Part shown: piece after piece, positions 1 to 6,204 of the stretch | How the letters are laid out: every line of letters begins with the position of its first letter | Numbering within the stretch: position 1 is the first letter of the stretch | Source of the DNA: Bacteroidota bacterium | Lineage (GTDB): Bacteria; Bacteroidota; Ignavibacteria; UBA10030; UBA8401 | NCBI GenBank assembly: GCA_023229405.1 | Contig: JALNZH010000023.1 | Location: 1-22,803, forward strand | Length of the DNA stretch: 22,803 nucleotides | Direction: 5' to 3' | Made by a program: the position numbers and the translations under genes | The notes under the pieces: model-generated | Database searches by the model: none | What the model was told of the DNA's origin: nothing | Seen by the model: the letters and a program-made list of their open reading frames with translations, nothing else

Positions 1-647
1 GATTCACCGCCGTCGGTTGTTTTCCAAACAATGCCGAACACATCCAATTGTCCGGCGACAGCCATACCAAAATCTTTTGAATAAAATCTGATTTTATAAA
101 TCGGCCACCGATCCTTATTCTCGAAAGTACCTTCGTTAACCAGTTTCCAATTTGCACCTCCATCAGTTGTCTTTGCAATCATGCCGTACGATCCACCAAG
201 AAAACCTATCAGCGAATCCTGAAAAGCTATTGTTCGGAATAACGCATAGTCAAATCTCTGGCTGGACCACTGAAGTCCACCGCTGGTTGAATGGAAAATA
301 TTTGTTCCATACCACGAAGTGTCATCGATTGGATAATGAAATTCAATAGCCCAAATATCCGATGCTGTTCTAACAAATAGATCGGGTATTTCACCAGTGG
401 TTCCGGTCAGTTGTTGAGTCCATGTGCTGCCACTGTTTGAAGTATACATGAACACACCGTTCTGTCCGGTGATCCACCCACACAGGCTGTCGATAAAATG
501 GACCCTGCTGAGAGTGTGCGGGGTAGGTTTAGGGAGAGGGGACCAATAGTTTATTTGTTGGGAATATGCCAACACTAAACAACTGAAGGAAAACAGCAAA
601 TATTTCAGTGTATATCTTAAATATTGATATTTGACAGTTGTTTGCAT
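1..647 (-). CDS. Exported BNR/Asp-box (Ycf48-like) repeat protein, C-terminus beyond window
   Basis: Reading the minus strand from an ATG at 647 gives an open frame of 215 codons with no stop, continuing past the left edge. The N-terminus is a hydrophobic signal peptide (about residues 12-29, ending LVLAYSQ). The mature part has repeated Asp-box-like motifs: TSNSGSTW (69-76), STSGGLQW, KTTDGGANW and, at the edge, KTTDGGE. These repeats form beta-propeller blades in sialidase-like and Ycf48/HCF136-like proteins; in Bacteroidota-type genomes such proteins are usually secreted and often carry a C-terminal T9SS tag, which cannot be checked here. An in-frame ATG three codons upstream (656) is an alternative start; neither has a good Shine-Dalgarno. 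It is divergent from the T9SS cargo gene at 877. Substrate or partner is unknown; the photosystem function of Ycf48 should not be assumed. Confidence 0.8.
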   Translation of the reverse strand, partial: MQTTVKYQYLRYTLKYLLFSFSCLVLAYSQQINYWSPLPKPTPHTLSRVHFIDSLCGWITGQNGVFMYTSNSGSTWTQQLTGTTGEIPDLFVRTASDIWAIEFHYPIDDTSWYGTNIFHSTSGGLQWSSQRFDYALFRTIAFQDSLIGFLGGSYGMIAKTTDGGANWKLVNEGTFENKDRWPIYKIRFYSKDFGMAVAGQLDVFGIVWKTTDGGE

Positions 648-668
648 AATTAGCATCCCAATAAAAAT

Positions 669-697
669 AATATACTGAAAAAGGAAATGATTGAGAA
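669..697 (-). promoter_or_regulatory. Predicted sigma70-type promoter for the BNR-repeat gene
   Basis: On the minus strand TTCTCA (697-692) is followed after exactly 17 bp by TATATT (674-669). The -10 matches 5/6 and the -35 matches 4/6 of the consensus. The start point would be about 20 nt before the ATG. The prediction is from sequence only. Confidence 0.4.
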
Positions 698-798
698 CAT
701 CTGAATTGTTCCAGTTGAATGCCGTTTTAGATTGAAAAATTGCTTCTTAAGGTCAATATAGAAAAGAGGATCTTTTGGATGAGGATAGGCTTCATAGC

Positions 799-827
799 TT
801 TACTTTCATACTTACTAATCCTATATT
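799..827 (+). promoter_or_regulatory. Predicted promoter for the T9SS cargo gene
   Basis: TTTACT (799-804), a 17 bp spacer and TATATT (822-827) lie about 50 bp before the ATG at 877, giving a leader of roughly 40 nt that ends in a strong Shine-Dalgarno. The rest of the 648-876 intergenic region is AT-rich and shows no gene. An in-frame TTG at 775 is upstream of this promoter and is not the start. Confidence 0.4.
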
Positions 828-865
828 CAGACAATCGTTTCAAATACATCACCACTATCACTTCC

Positions 866-873
866 AAGGAGGT
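866..873 (+). promoter_or_regulatory. Strong Shine-Dalgarno fixing the start at 877
   Basis: AAGGAGGT, an eight-base match to the anti-SD, sits immediately before the ATG at 877. The protein from that ATG begins directly with a signal peptide, whereas the 34 extra codons possible upstream have no secretion-signal character. This decides the start. Confidence 0.8.
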
Positions 874-876
874 TCA

Positions 877-3800
877 ATGAGACTATTCATGTACACTGTC
901 TCGTGCTTTTTGTTGTTCGTAACATCTGTCGGATTTGCACAAGCACCGAATGATGCATGTGCTACGGCCACAGTTGTCACTTCTTTACCGTTTAATGCAT
1001 CACAAAATACACGGATTGCAACGGTGGATATTAATGATCCTACAATAGCTTGTAATGATACTCCAGCGGTCGGTAAAAGCGTATGGTACAAATATACAGC
1101 GGACGCAGATCGATTCGTCTATATTAGTACGATTGGCAGTACACCAACGGCAGATTTTGATATTATGTTAGGAGTGTACACTGGGACGTGTGGTTCGTTG
1201 ACAGAAGTTCGTTGTAGCGACGACGCACAGGGTACGAGACAATCGGAAGTATTTATGAAAGTGCTTGCCGGAACAACATATTATATTCTTGTCGGTGAAT
1301 GGCATGCCGGTGGAACGAGCGGCGGAGTTCCAACCGGTGGTGATTTGGTATTTAAAGTGTTTGAAGGAACAGCACCGGAGATTGTGAAAGGACCGAAAAC
1401 AGGGACAACAGCAGCGGGCGTTACGGTGAATACAGATAATTTTACCTCGGCAATGTCTTCTGGAGACGAACAGGTTGCTCAAGAAAAAGTGATGACACCA
1501 TATTATCCGCAGTATGAAATTCCAGCATTATCTGAAATTGCTCCGCAAAAATATAAAAGTGAGTTTGATGCAAAACAGCAAATGCCGATCGTACAGGATG
1601 CGTCCACCGTTGCTTCATCAATCGGTCGCCCGGTAATTCAAAAAACTTATCAGGGATTCCCGATGGGCAACAGCATTCCGCCAGATCCGATTATGGCTGT
1701 CGGACCCAACCATGTCATTGTAATGGTGAATACTTCGTTCCGCATCTTCGAAAAAAATGGAACTCTATTAAAAACGATCACGTCGGATAATTTTTTCTCG
1801 ACACTTCCCGGCAGCCTGGGACCAAATGATCCTCAGATTCTGTACGACCATTTCGCAAAGCGATGGGTGATGTTGTGGATGACCAGCCCTACGGCAACAG
1901 ATCATCGGCACATTTTTGCTATTTCCGATGATGACAATCCTTTGGGAAATTGGTATCAATGGAGTACCTCGGGTATTTCGCTCGGCGATTCATTAACACC
2001 ACATTGGGGAGATTATCCTGCACTCGGATATGATAGTGTGGCGTTGTATCTTTCCTCGCGTCAATTTCCTCTTGCAGGAGGAAGTTTTGCGTATAACAAA
2101 CTTCGCATCATACCAAAAGCGCAATTGTATGCGAATAATAACAACCCGATCACGTACTCTGATTTCTGGGATTTCCGTGATCCGGAACAAAATGCAGTCT
2201 TCGACGGTATCAGACCGCCGAATGCTTATACCCATAGCAACAAGGCATTTTTCGTTAACATTCCTCCGTTCAATCCAACAAATTATATGACGGTATGGAC
2301 GTTGACTGATCCTATCGGACCGAATCCGACGATGATTGCCGATAATATTACGGTGAATACATATCGGACGCCGTCGCAACCGCAACAATTAGGCGGTGGT
2401 TCACCATTGTTAGAAAGCGGAAGCCGGCAGATTCGTGCGAATTCTATATTCCGAGATAGTGCGTTGTGGATTACACATGCTGTGGCGTCCGGTCCGAATA
2501 ATGAATATTCTGCCGTCCGTTATGTAAAATTTAACCCGTTTACCAAAACAAAATTAGAAGATGTGGCATTTGGTGCAGACGGATATTGGTATTTTTATCC
2601 TGCGATTGTTGTGAATAAGGATCAGGACATAATGGTGACGTATTCAAGAAGCGGCATGACTGAATACCCTGGAGCATATGTTTCCGGAAGAAAAAAGAAT
2701 GATCCTGCCGGTTTATCCTCAAGCGTAACAATGAAAGAAGGAGCTGGAAACTATATTCTCACTTTTGGTGGAACACGAAACCGTTGGGGAGATTATAGCG
2801 GTGCAGCGCTTGATCCGACGGATCAGGTAACCATGTGGGCGCATACGGAATATGCATCATCAAAAAATGCATGGGGGACATGGATCAGTTCTGCGAAAAT
2901 CGGACCAATGCCCGGCGGTGTTTTCGCAATCGATCGTTCCTTCCTTGAATTCGGTACGAAAAAAGTGAATGAAGCCAGCGATACGCTTTCAGTTGTTATT
3001 ACTAATGACGGTATCGATACATTGATCTTCTCCACAATTACAAACAATTCGGATCATTTTACCATCATCAATAAACCGGCTGTTCCGTTTAAGCTGCCCG
3101 GAGAAGGTGTACTGGCGCTGAATGTTGTTTTTAAACCGCTCTTAGGTGGTGTACAAAAAGACACCATCATGATTGCCTCGAATGATCTGAATGTGCCAAC
3201 ATACAAGATTTTACTCTCTGGTAACGGATTCCAGATCGTAAAAGCTGTTCCCGGTACATTGTATGCTGCTACGGGATCAGTCGATGGTGGAAAACTATAT
3301 ACAGTCAATTCGAGTGCTGGCACTGCGACATTGGTAACAAAAACAGAAATAACACAGATCCATACTCTGCGTGTCCATCCGAAATCGAAAGAATTATACG
3401 CATACAATAATTCCGGAGCTCCGAATGGCGGTGCACTTTTTCGCATCAGTAGTGACGGCATCAATACACAGCAACTGGCAATTGTTCCTATTGCAAATCT
3501 AAAAGGTCTTGCCATCTATGATGATTCGATGGCGTACATGGGCGCATTCAGCGGTGCAATCTATCGTGTGAACATGAATACCGGCACTGCAACGCAAATT
3601 GGGACGAATGGCTCGACACAACGCGTCGGCGGTTTAGCTATCAATCCAGTAAGCGGGACGCTCTGGATGTCACTCCGCAATACCGGAACTGGCGGTACAC
3701 AGGACAATATTTATAAAGTGGACCGTACCACCGGTAAATCAACATTGGTTGGGAAAGCCAATGTTGGTATTGGTATCGTGGATATCATATTCGACAAGAA

Positions 3801-4242
3801 TGGTAAATTGTACGGCTTGACCGGTACAGGAACAGCGCTGAATACATTGATCGCGATTGATACGACTACCGGTGTTGCATCGCTCATTGGAGATATCGGC
3901 AAGTCGGATATGCAAACAATAGCTCTCGATCCTGATGCTATTGCTGCCGTAGCTCAGCAGATTGCTGGAGTAGTACCGTCCGCCTTTATGCTTGAGCAAA
4001 ACTATCCGAATCCGTTCAATCCTACAACAACGATCCGGTTCAATGTACCGAATCAATCGAATGTTGTATTGACCGTATATGATGTCATCGGGCGTGAAGT
4101 TGCTCGATTGGCGGATGGCATACATCAAGCCGGCGTGTATGCAGTGCAGTTTGACGCAACATCGATGTCAAGCGGTGTGTATTATTATAAGCTCACTGCA
4201 GGTACATTCTCGGACATAAAAAAGATGCTCATTTTGAAATAA
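877..4242 (+). CDS. Secreted multidomain protein with T9SS C-terminal sorting domain
   Basis: A 1121-residue exported protein. Residues 1-21 form a signal peptide (hydrophobic core ending VGFA-Q). Residues ~24-170 resemble a PPC-like beta-sandwich (starts NDACATAT, contains WYKYTADADRFVYIST). A ~400-residue region follows, with NSIPPDPIMAVGPNHVIVMVN near its start, of a type found in large secreted proteins but with no function I can name. Residues ~680-787 look like an ASH/choice-of-anchor-D immunoglobulin-like domain (FLEFGTKKV...LNVVFKP). Residues ~789-1025 contain propeller-like repeats (LYAATG, KLYTVNS, GTATQIG, GKLYGLTG). Residues ~1035-1121 are a clear T9SS type-A sorting domain (NYPNPFNPTTTIRF, then VYDVIGREV and GVYYYKL). 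It is expected to cross the inner membrane by Sec, then be exported by T9SS and attached to the surface or released. An adhesin or protease-like role cannot be decided; no catalytic motif was recognised. Confidence 0.9.
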   Translation: MRLFMYTVSCFLLFVTSVGFAQAPNDACATATVVTSLPFNASQNTRIATVDINDPTIACNDTPAVGKSVWYKYTADADRFVYISTIGSTPTADFDIMLGVYTGTCGSLTEVRCSDDAQGTRQSEVFMKVLAGTTYYILVGEWHAGGTSGGVPTGGDLVFKVFEGTAPEIVKGPKTGTTAAGVTVNTDNFTSAMSSGDEQVAQEKVMTPYYPQYEIPALSEIAPQKYKSEFDAKQQMPIVQDASTVASSIGRPVIQKTYQGFPMGNSIPPDPIMAVGPNHVIVMVNTSFRIFEKNGTLLKTITSDNFFSTLPGSLGPNDPQILYDHFAKRWVMLWMTSPTATDHRHIFAISDDDNPLGNWYQWSTSGISLGDSLTPHWGDYPALGYDSVALYLSSRQFPLAGGSFAYNKLRIIPKAQLYANNNNPITYSDFWDFRDPEQNAVFDGIRPPNAYTHSNKAFFVNIPPFNPTNYMTVWTLTDPIGPNPTMIADNITVNTYRTPSQPQQLGGGSPLLESGSRQIRANSIFRDSALWITHAVASGPNNEYSAVRYVKFNPFTKTKLEDVAFGADGYWYFYPAIVVNKDQDIMVTYSRSGMTEYPGAYVSGRKKNDPAGLSSSVTMKEGAGNYILTFGGTRNRWGDYSGAALDPTDQVTMWAHTEYASSKNAWGTWISSAKIGPMPGGVFAIDRSFLEFGTKKVNEASDTLSVVITNDGIDTLIFSTITNNSDHFTIINKPAVPFKLPGEGVLALNVVFKPLLGGVQKDTIMIASNDLNVPTYKILLSGNGFQIVKAVPGTLYAATGSVDGGKLYTVNSSAGTATLVTKTEITQIHTLRVHPKSKELYAYNNSGAPNGGALFRISSDGINTQQLAIVPIANLKGLAIYDDSMAYMGAFSGAIYRVNMNTGTATQIGTNGSTQRVGGLAINPVSGTLWMSLRNTGTGGTQDNIYKVDRTTGKSTLVGKANVGIGIVDIIFDKNGKLYGLTGTGTALNTLIAIDTTTGVASLIGDIGKSDMQTIALDPDAIAAVAQQIAGVVPSAFMLEQNYPNPFNPTTTIRFNVPNQSNVVLTVYDVIGREVARLADGIHQAGVYAVQFDATSMSSGVYYYKLTAGTFSDIKKMLILK

Positions 4243-4265
4243 CAGGACAATTCACCGTCTTTCAT

Positions 4266-4292
4266 AAGGGTGCTTCGGCACCCTTTTTTTTC
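4266..4292 (+). terminator. Intrinsic terminator after the T9SS cargo gene
   Basis: A perfect 8 bp stem AAGGGTGC/GCACCCTT closed by a stable TTCG tetraloop is followed by an uninterrupted T run. It lies 24 bp after the stop codon. Confidence 0.93.
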
Positions 4293-4313
4293 CCCTTATG
4301 TATGGGCCGCCGG

Positions 4314-4342
4314 TTGCATCTTTATTCTTCTCATCTTACTTT
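4314..4342 (+). promoter_or_regulatory. Weak candidate promoter for the asparaginase-family gene
   Basis: TTGCAT (4314-4319), a 17 bp spacer and TACTTT (4337-4342) lie between the preceding terminator and the ATG at 4379. The -35 starts TTGC like the promoters predicted at 5680 and 9699, but the -10 is poor. Confidence 0.25.
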
Positions 4343-4378
4343 ATCACCATTCTTGATAACTGAGTAGAGGAATTTTTT

Positions 4379-5437
4379 ATGAACAATTTTTCTCGACGAA
4401 AATTTTTATCCTCCGTCGCATTGACCGGAGCTGCGGCAGCACTACTGCCAGAGGTGGCATCAACGCAATCACTATTGGGTGTTGTACGGCCTACGGTAGT
4501 GATCAGCAGCGGTAACGGTCTTGCTGCTGTAGATAAAGCCATGCGTATGATCGAACAAGGAAGCGATGCGCTAGATGCTGTTATTGCGGGAGTAAATCTC
4601 GTGGAAGATGATCCGAACGATATGACTGTCGGTTATGGAGGACTACCCAATGAAGATGGGATCGTTGAACTCGATGCATCAGTCATGCACGGACCGACGC
4701 ATCGCGCAGGAGCTGTTGCTTCATTACGGAATATTAAAAATCCTTCGTTGGTAGCAAAGATGGTGATGGAACGGACCGATCACGTTTTGCTTGTGGGCGA
4801 AGGCGCGTTACAATTTGCGAAAATGCACGGCTTCAAGGAAGAAGATTTGTTGACGGAAGAATCCCGGAACATGTGGGTAAAATGGAAAGAGCACTTGTCG
4901 ACTGAAGATGATTATCTTCCTCCACACTCCATCGACGATAAAAATATCGGCTCGAAATTTCATGAAGTGATGCATACAAATGGGACCATCAACTGTCTTG
5001 GAAAGGACCGGAATGGAAATATCTCCGGCGTGACCACGACAAGTGGTTTGGCGTATAAAATCCCCGGTCGCGTCGGTGATTCTCCAATTATCGGTGCAGG
5101 ACTATATGTTGATAATGAAGTGGGAGGTGCGGGTTCAACGGGACGCGGGGAAGCGAATCTTACATGCTGTAGTTCCGTGTTGATAGTTGAGTTTATGCGG
5201 CAGGGAAAATCTCCCGAAGAAGCGTGTTTCATGGCCTGCAAACGGATTGTGGAATACACAAAAATGAAACGGCTGTTGACGGACGACGGCAAACCGAAGT
5301 TTAATGTAACATTCTATGCTATCAATAAAAGGGGAGAACATGGATGCGTTTCGCTCTTCAGCGGGGGATCGTATTGTTTACATGACGGCAAACAAAATAA
5401 AAAATTTGATCCAGCCTATCTTTATAAACGTTCTTAA
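4379..5437 (+). CDS. Tat-exported glycosylasparaginase-family Ntn hydrolase
   Basis: A 352-residue protein of the N-terminal-nucleophile asparaginase/aspartylglucosaminidase family, whose members self-cleave to expose a catalytic Thr and hydrolyse Asn-linked sugars, Asn or isoaspartyl peptides. The start carries a twin-arginine signal (SRRKFLSS, then an Ala/Leu-rich segment to about residue 28), so the folded enzyme should reach the periplasm. The likely nucleophile is Thr203 (NGTINCL). Downstream TTTSG (219-223) and GRVGDSPIIGAG (230-241) match the substrate-binding block of Flavobacterium glycosylasparaginase without gaps, giving T221, R231 and D234 as equivalents of T170, R180 and D183. 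GGAGSTGRGE corresponds to the late glycine loop. Two positions differ from classical glycosylasparaginases: Gly202 instead of Asp before the nucleophile and Gly45 where a Trp is usual. The family is sure; the exact substrate is not. A weak GAGG Shine-Dalgarno precedes the ATG. Confidence 0.88.
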   Translation: MNNFSRRKFLSSVALTGAAAALLPEVASTQSLLGVVRPTVVISSGNGLAAVDKAMRMIEQGSDALDAVIAGVNLVEDDPNDMTVGYGGLPNEDGIVELDASVMHGPTHRAGAVASLRNIKNPSLVAKMVMERTDHVLLVGEGALQFAKMHGFKEEDLLTEESRNMWVKWKEHLSTEDDYLPPHSIDDKNIGSKFHEVMHTNGTINCLGKDRNGNISGVTTTSGLAYKIPGRVGDSPIIGAGLYVDNEVGGAGSTGRGEANLTCCSSVLIVEFMRQGKSPEEACFMACKRIVEYTKMKRLLTDDGKPKFNVTFYAINKRGEHGCVSLFSGGSYCLHDGKQNKKFDPAYLYKRS

Positions 5438-5454
5438 ATATTAGAAAAGCAGTT

Positions 5455-5640
5455 ATGGAAGAACAACAATCAGAACAACAACCGGTCATCAGCGAATACA
5501 AGGGGAAACCGATCCTGCGAATCCCGTTAGTGGAACATCCGGAACCGGACACATCATGGCATTGGCTGACCTTCGGAAAAAGTAAAGCAAAAGCTATCGT
5601 GAAACATATCGATGCAATAAAAAAATTTTCTGAAGAGTGA
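5455..5640 (+). CDS. Small conserved-looking protein of unknown function (61 aa)
   Basis: It starts 17 bp after the asparaginase stop codon, so it is probably co-transcribed. The N-terminus is Gln/Glu-rich (EEQQSEQQP), followed by a compact core with EYKGKPILRIPL, then WHWLTFGKSKAKAIV and a charged C-terminal helix (HIDAIKKFSEE). There is no signal peptide, membrane segment or metal-binding motif, so it is expected in the cytoplasm. I have the impression that similar 55-65 residue proteins with an FTFG-SKAKxI pattern occur in Bacteroidota/Chlorobi genomes, but cannot verify that and give no function. The ATG at 5455 has only a weak purine-rich upstream region. Evidence for coding is the clean frame, the position behind an upstream gene and the amphipathic, protein-like composition. 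Confidence 0.65.
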   Translation: MEEQQSEQQPVISEYKGKPILRIPLVEHPEPDTSWHWLTFGKSKAKAIVKHIDAIKKFSEE

Positions 5641-5679
5641 ACAACAGTATGGATATGCAATAGAGTAATGACCCTGGAC

Positions 5680-5710
5680 TTGCCAGATCTAAAAAAATGT
5701 CGTATATTTG
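5680..5710 (+). promoter_or_regulatory. Predicted promoter for the tRNA-Leu locus
   Basis: TTGCCA (5680-5685), 17 bp, then TATATT (5703-5708). The latter continues as TATATTTG, which also fits the Bacteroidetes-type TAnnTTTG element. Transcription would start near 5717 and read through the tRNA-like remnant and the GIY-YIG pseudogene to the intact tRNA-Leu about 300 bp downstream. Confidence 0.5.
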
Positions 5711-5728
5711 TTCAGTTCAGACAGGAGA

Positions 5729-5744
5729 GTCCGCCTACGGCGGA
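5729..5744 (+). repeat. Short perfect inverted repeat
   Basis: TCCGCC-TAC-GGCGGA forms a 6 bp GC-rich hairpin with a 3 nt loop. Its right arm overlaps the region resembling the tRNA-Leu D-arm (from 5739). There is no T tract, so it is not a terminator. No second copy was noticed in this window. Confidence 0.6.
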
Positions 5745-5790
5745 AGTGGTAGTCTAGATGGAGAGCGCGCAGGATTCAAAATTGGATTCG
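5739..5790 (+). pseudogene. Degenerate partial copy of tRNA-Leu (D-arm and anticodon-arm region)
   Basis: GGCGGAAGTGGTAG (5739-5752) matches 13 of 14 bases of the intact tRNA-Leu at 6032-6045. After a 12 nt insertion (5753-5764), the segment 5765-5790 aligns with 6046-6071, including CGCGC, GGA and the anticodon-loop core TCAAAAT. The 3' arm of the anticodon stem no longer pairs and no convincing T-arm or acceptor stem follows, so it should not be a functional tRNA. It lies directly upstream of the GIY-YIG remnant, so a tRNA-Leu-like sequence flanks that remnant on both sides. The similarity was aligned by eye over a short length and could be partly fortuitous. Confidence 0.45.
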
Positions 5791-6020
5791 TTTACGTTTC
5801 GATATCGGAAAAATGATAAAGAATTTTATACAGGTGTAAGCAATATCGTTCAAAAAAAAATTGTTCAGTACAATAAAAGTCTATTTGGTCTGCAAAATCA
5901 CGAAAGCCTTTTTTCACATTTCATGTGGAAGAGCTTGCTACAGGAACTGAAGCAACATAATGAGAGAAGTTTTTAAAATCTGGTGGTAGACGAATGTTTT
6001 TTAAACAATTACTACAGCAA
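5785..6020 (+). pseudogene. Decayed GIY-YIG endonuclease-like gene abutting tRNA-Leu
   Basis: The first part, in the frame of an ATG at 5758, reads FTFRYRKNDKEFYTGVSN then QKKIVQYNKS. This fits the start of small stand-alone GIY-YIG proteins (typically VYVLKS-KDGKFYTG-TNDL-KRI-QHN), with YTG at 5827-5835 in the YIG position. After the T run at 5909-5914 the family pattern moves to another frame: FHVEELATGTEAT, two adjacent stops (TAA TGA, 5958-5963), then EKFLKSGGRRMFFKQLLQQ (5964-6020). That matches the usual C-terminal REKFLKSG-GRRF-K of the family. A frameshift plus two stops, and Lys where the catalytic Arg is expected, make it a pseudogene. The remnant ends three bases before tRNA-Leu. 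Small GIY-YIG genes next to tRNA genes are, to my recollection, common in this group. The open frame 5758-5976 would encode 72 residues but is not listed as a real gene. Confidence 0.6.
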
Positions 6021-6023
6021 CAT

Positions 6024-6108
6024 GCCGGGGTGGCGGAATTGGTAGACGCGCTGGACTCAAAATCCAGTTCCCTTTAAAGGAGTGCCGGTTCAAGTCCGGC
6101 CCTCGGTA
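6024..6108 (+). tRNA. tRNA-Leu (anticodon CAA)
   Basis: A class II tRNA of 85 nt. The acceptor stem GCCGGGG pairs with CCTCGGT (including G-U pairs), with A73 as discriminator. The D-arm contains GGTAG, and the anticodon stem CTGGA/TCCAG closes the loop CTCAAAA with CAA at the anticodon, reading UUG codons. The long variable arm has a TCC/GGA stem, and the T-arm is GCCGG-TTCAAGT-CCGGC. The 3' CCA is not encoded (CAA follows), so it must be added by CCA-adding enzyme. A terminator follows within 10 bp. Confidence 0.96.
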
Positions 6109-6116
6109 CAACAATA

Positions 6117-6152
6117 AAAAAAGTCATTCGGTGAACGGATGACTTTTTTATT
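6117..6152 (+). terminator. Intrinsic terminator after tRNA-Leu
   Basis: A 14 bp stem (AAAAAAGTCATTCG with CGGATGACTTTTTT, one G-U pair) and a 5 nt GTGAA loop, with A and T tracts on the two flanks. It ends the tRNA transcript. Because of the A tract it may also work in the other direction. Confidence 0.88.
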
Positions 6153-6204
6153 TTCAATTGATGGAGGTTTAACGTAGCTTTTTACTATTGGAACATTTCA
6201 TACA

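Noticed and set aside
152..349. Plus-strand 65-codon open frame
   Set aside because: It is antisense to the continuous BNR-repeat reading frame on the minus strand, which has a signal peptide and Asp-box motifs; the plus-strand product has no protein-like features.
775..876. N-terminal extension of the T9SS cargo gene from an in-frame TTG at 775
   Set aside because: It lies partly upstream of the predicted promoter, has no ribosome site, and would bury the signal peptide 34 residues inside the protein. The ATG at 877 has a strong Shine-Dalgarno.
5739..5810. A second functional tRNA
   Set aside because: The D-stem and anticodon stem do not pair properly, a 12 nt insertion interrupts the D-arm region, and no acceptor or T stem could be closed.
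5758..5976. 72-codon frame taken as an intact small protein
   Set aside because: Its first codons overlap tRNA-like sequence, its middle matches GIY-YIG, and the rest of the family pattern continues in another frame past two stops. It is better called a pseudogene.
6024..6108. Peptide AELVDALDSKS read through the tRNA
   Set aside because: This is the known translation artefact of a tRNA-Leu gene; the cloverleaf is intact.
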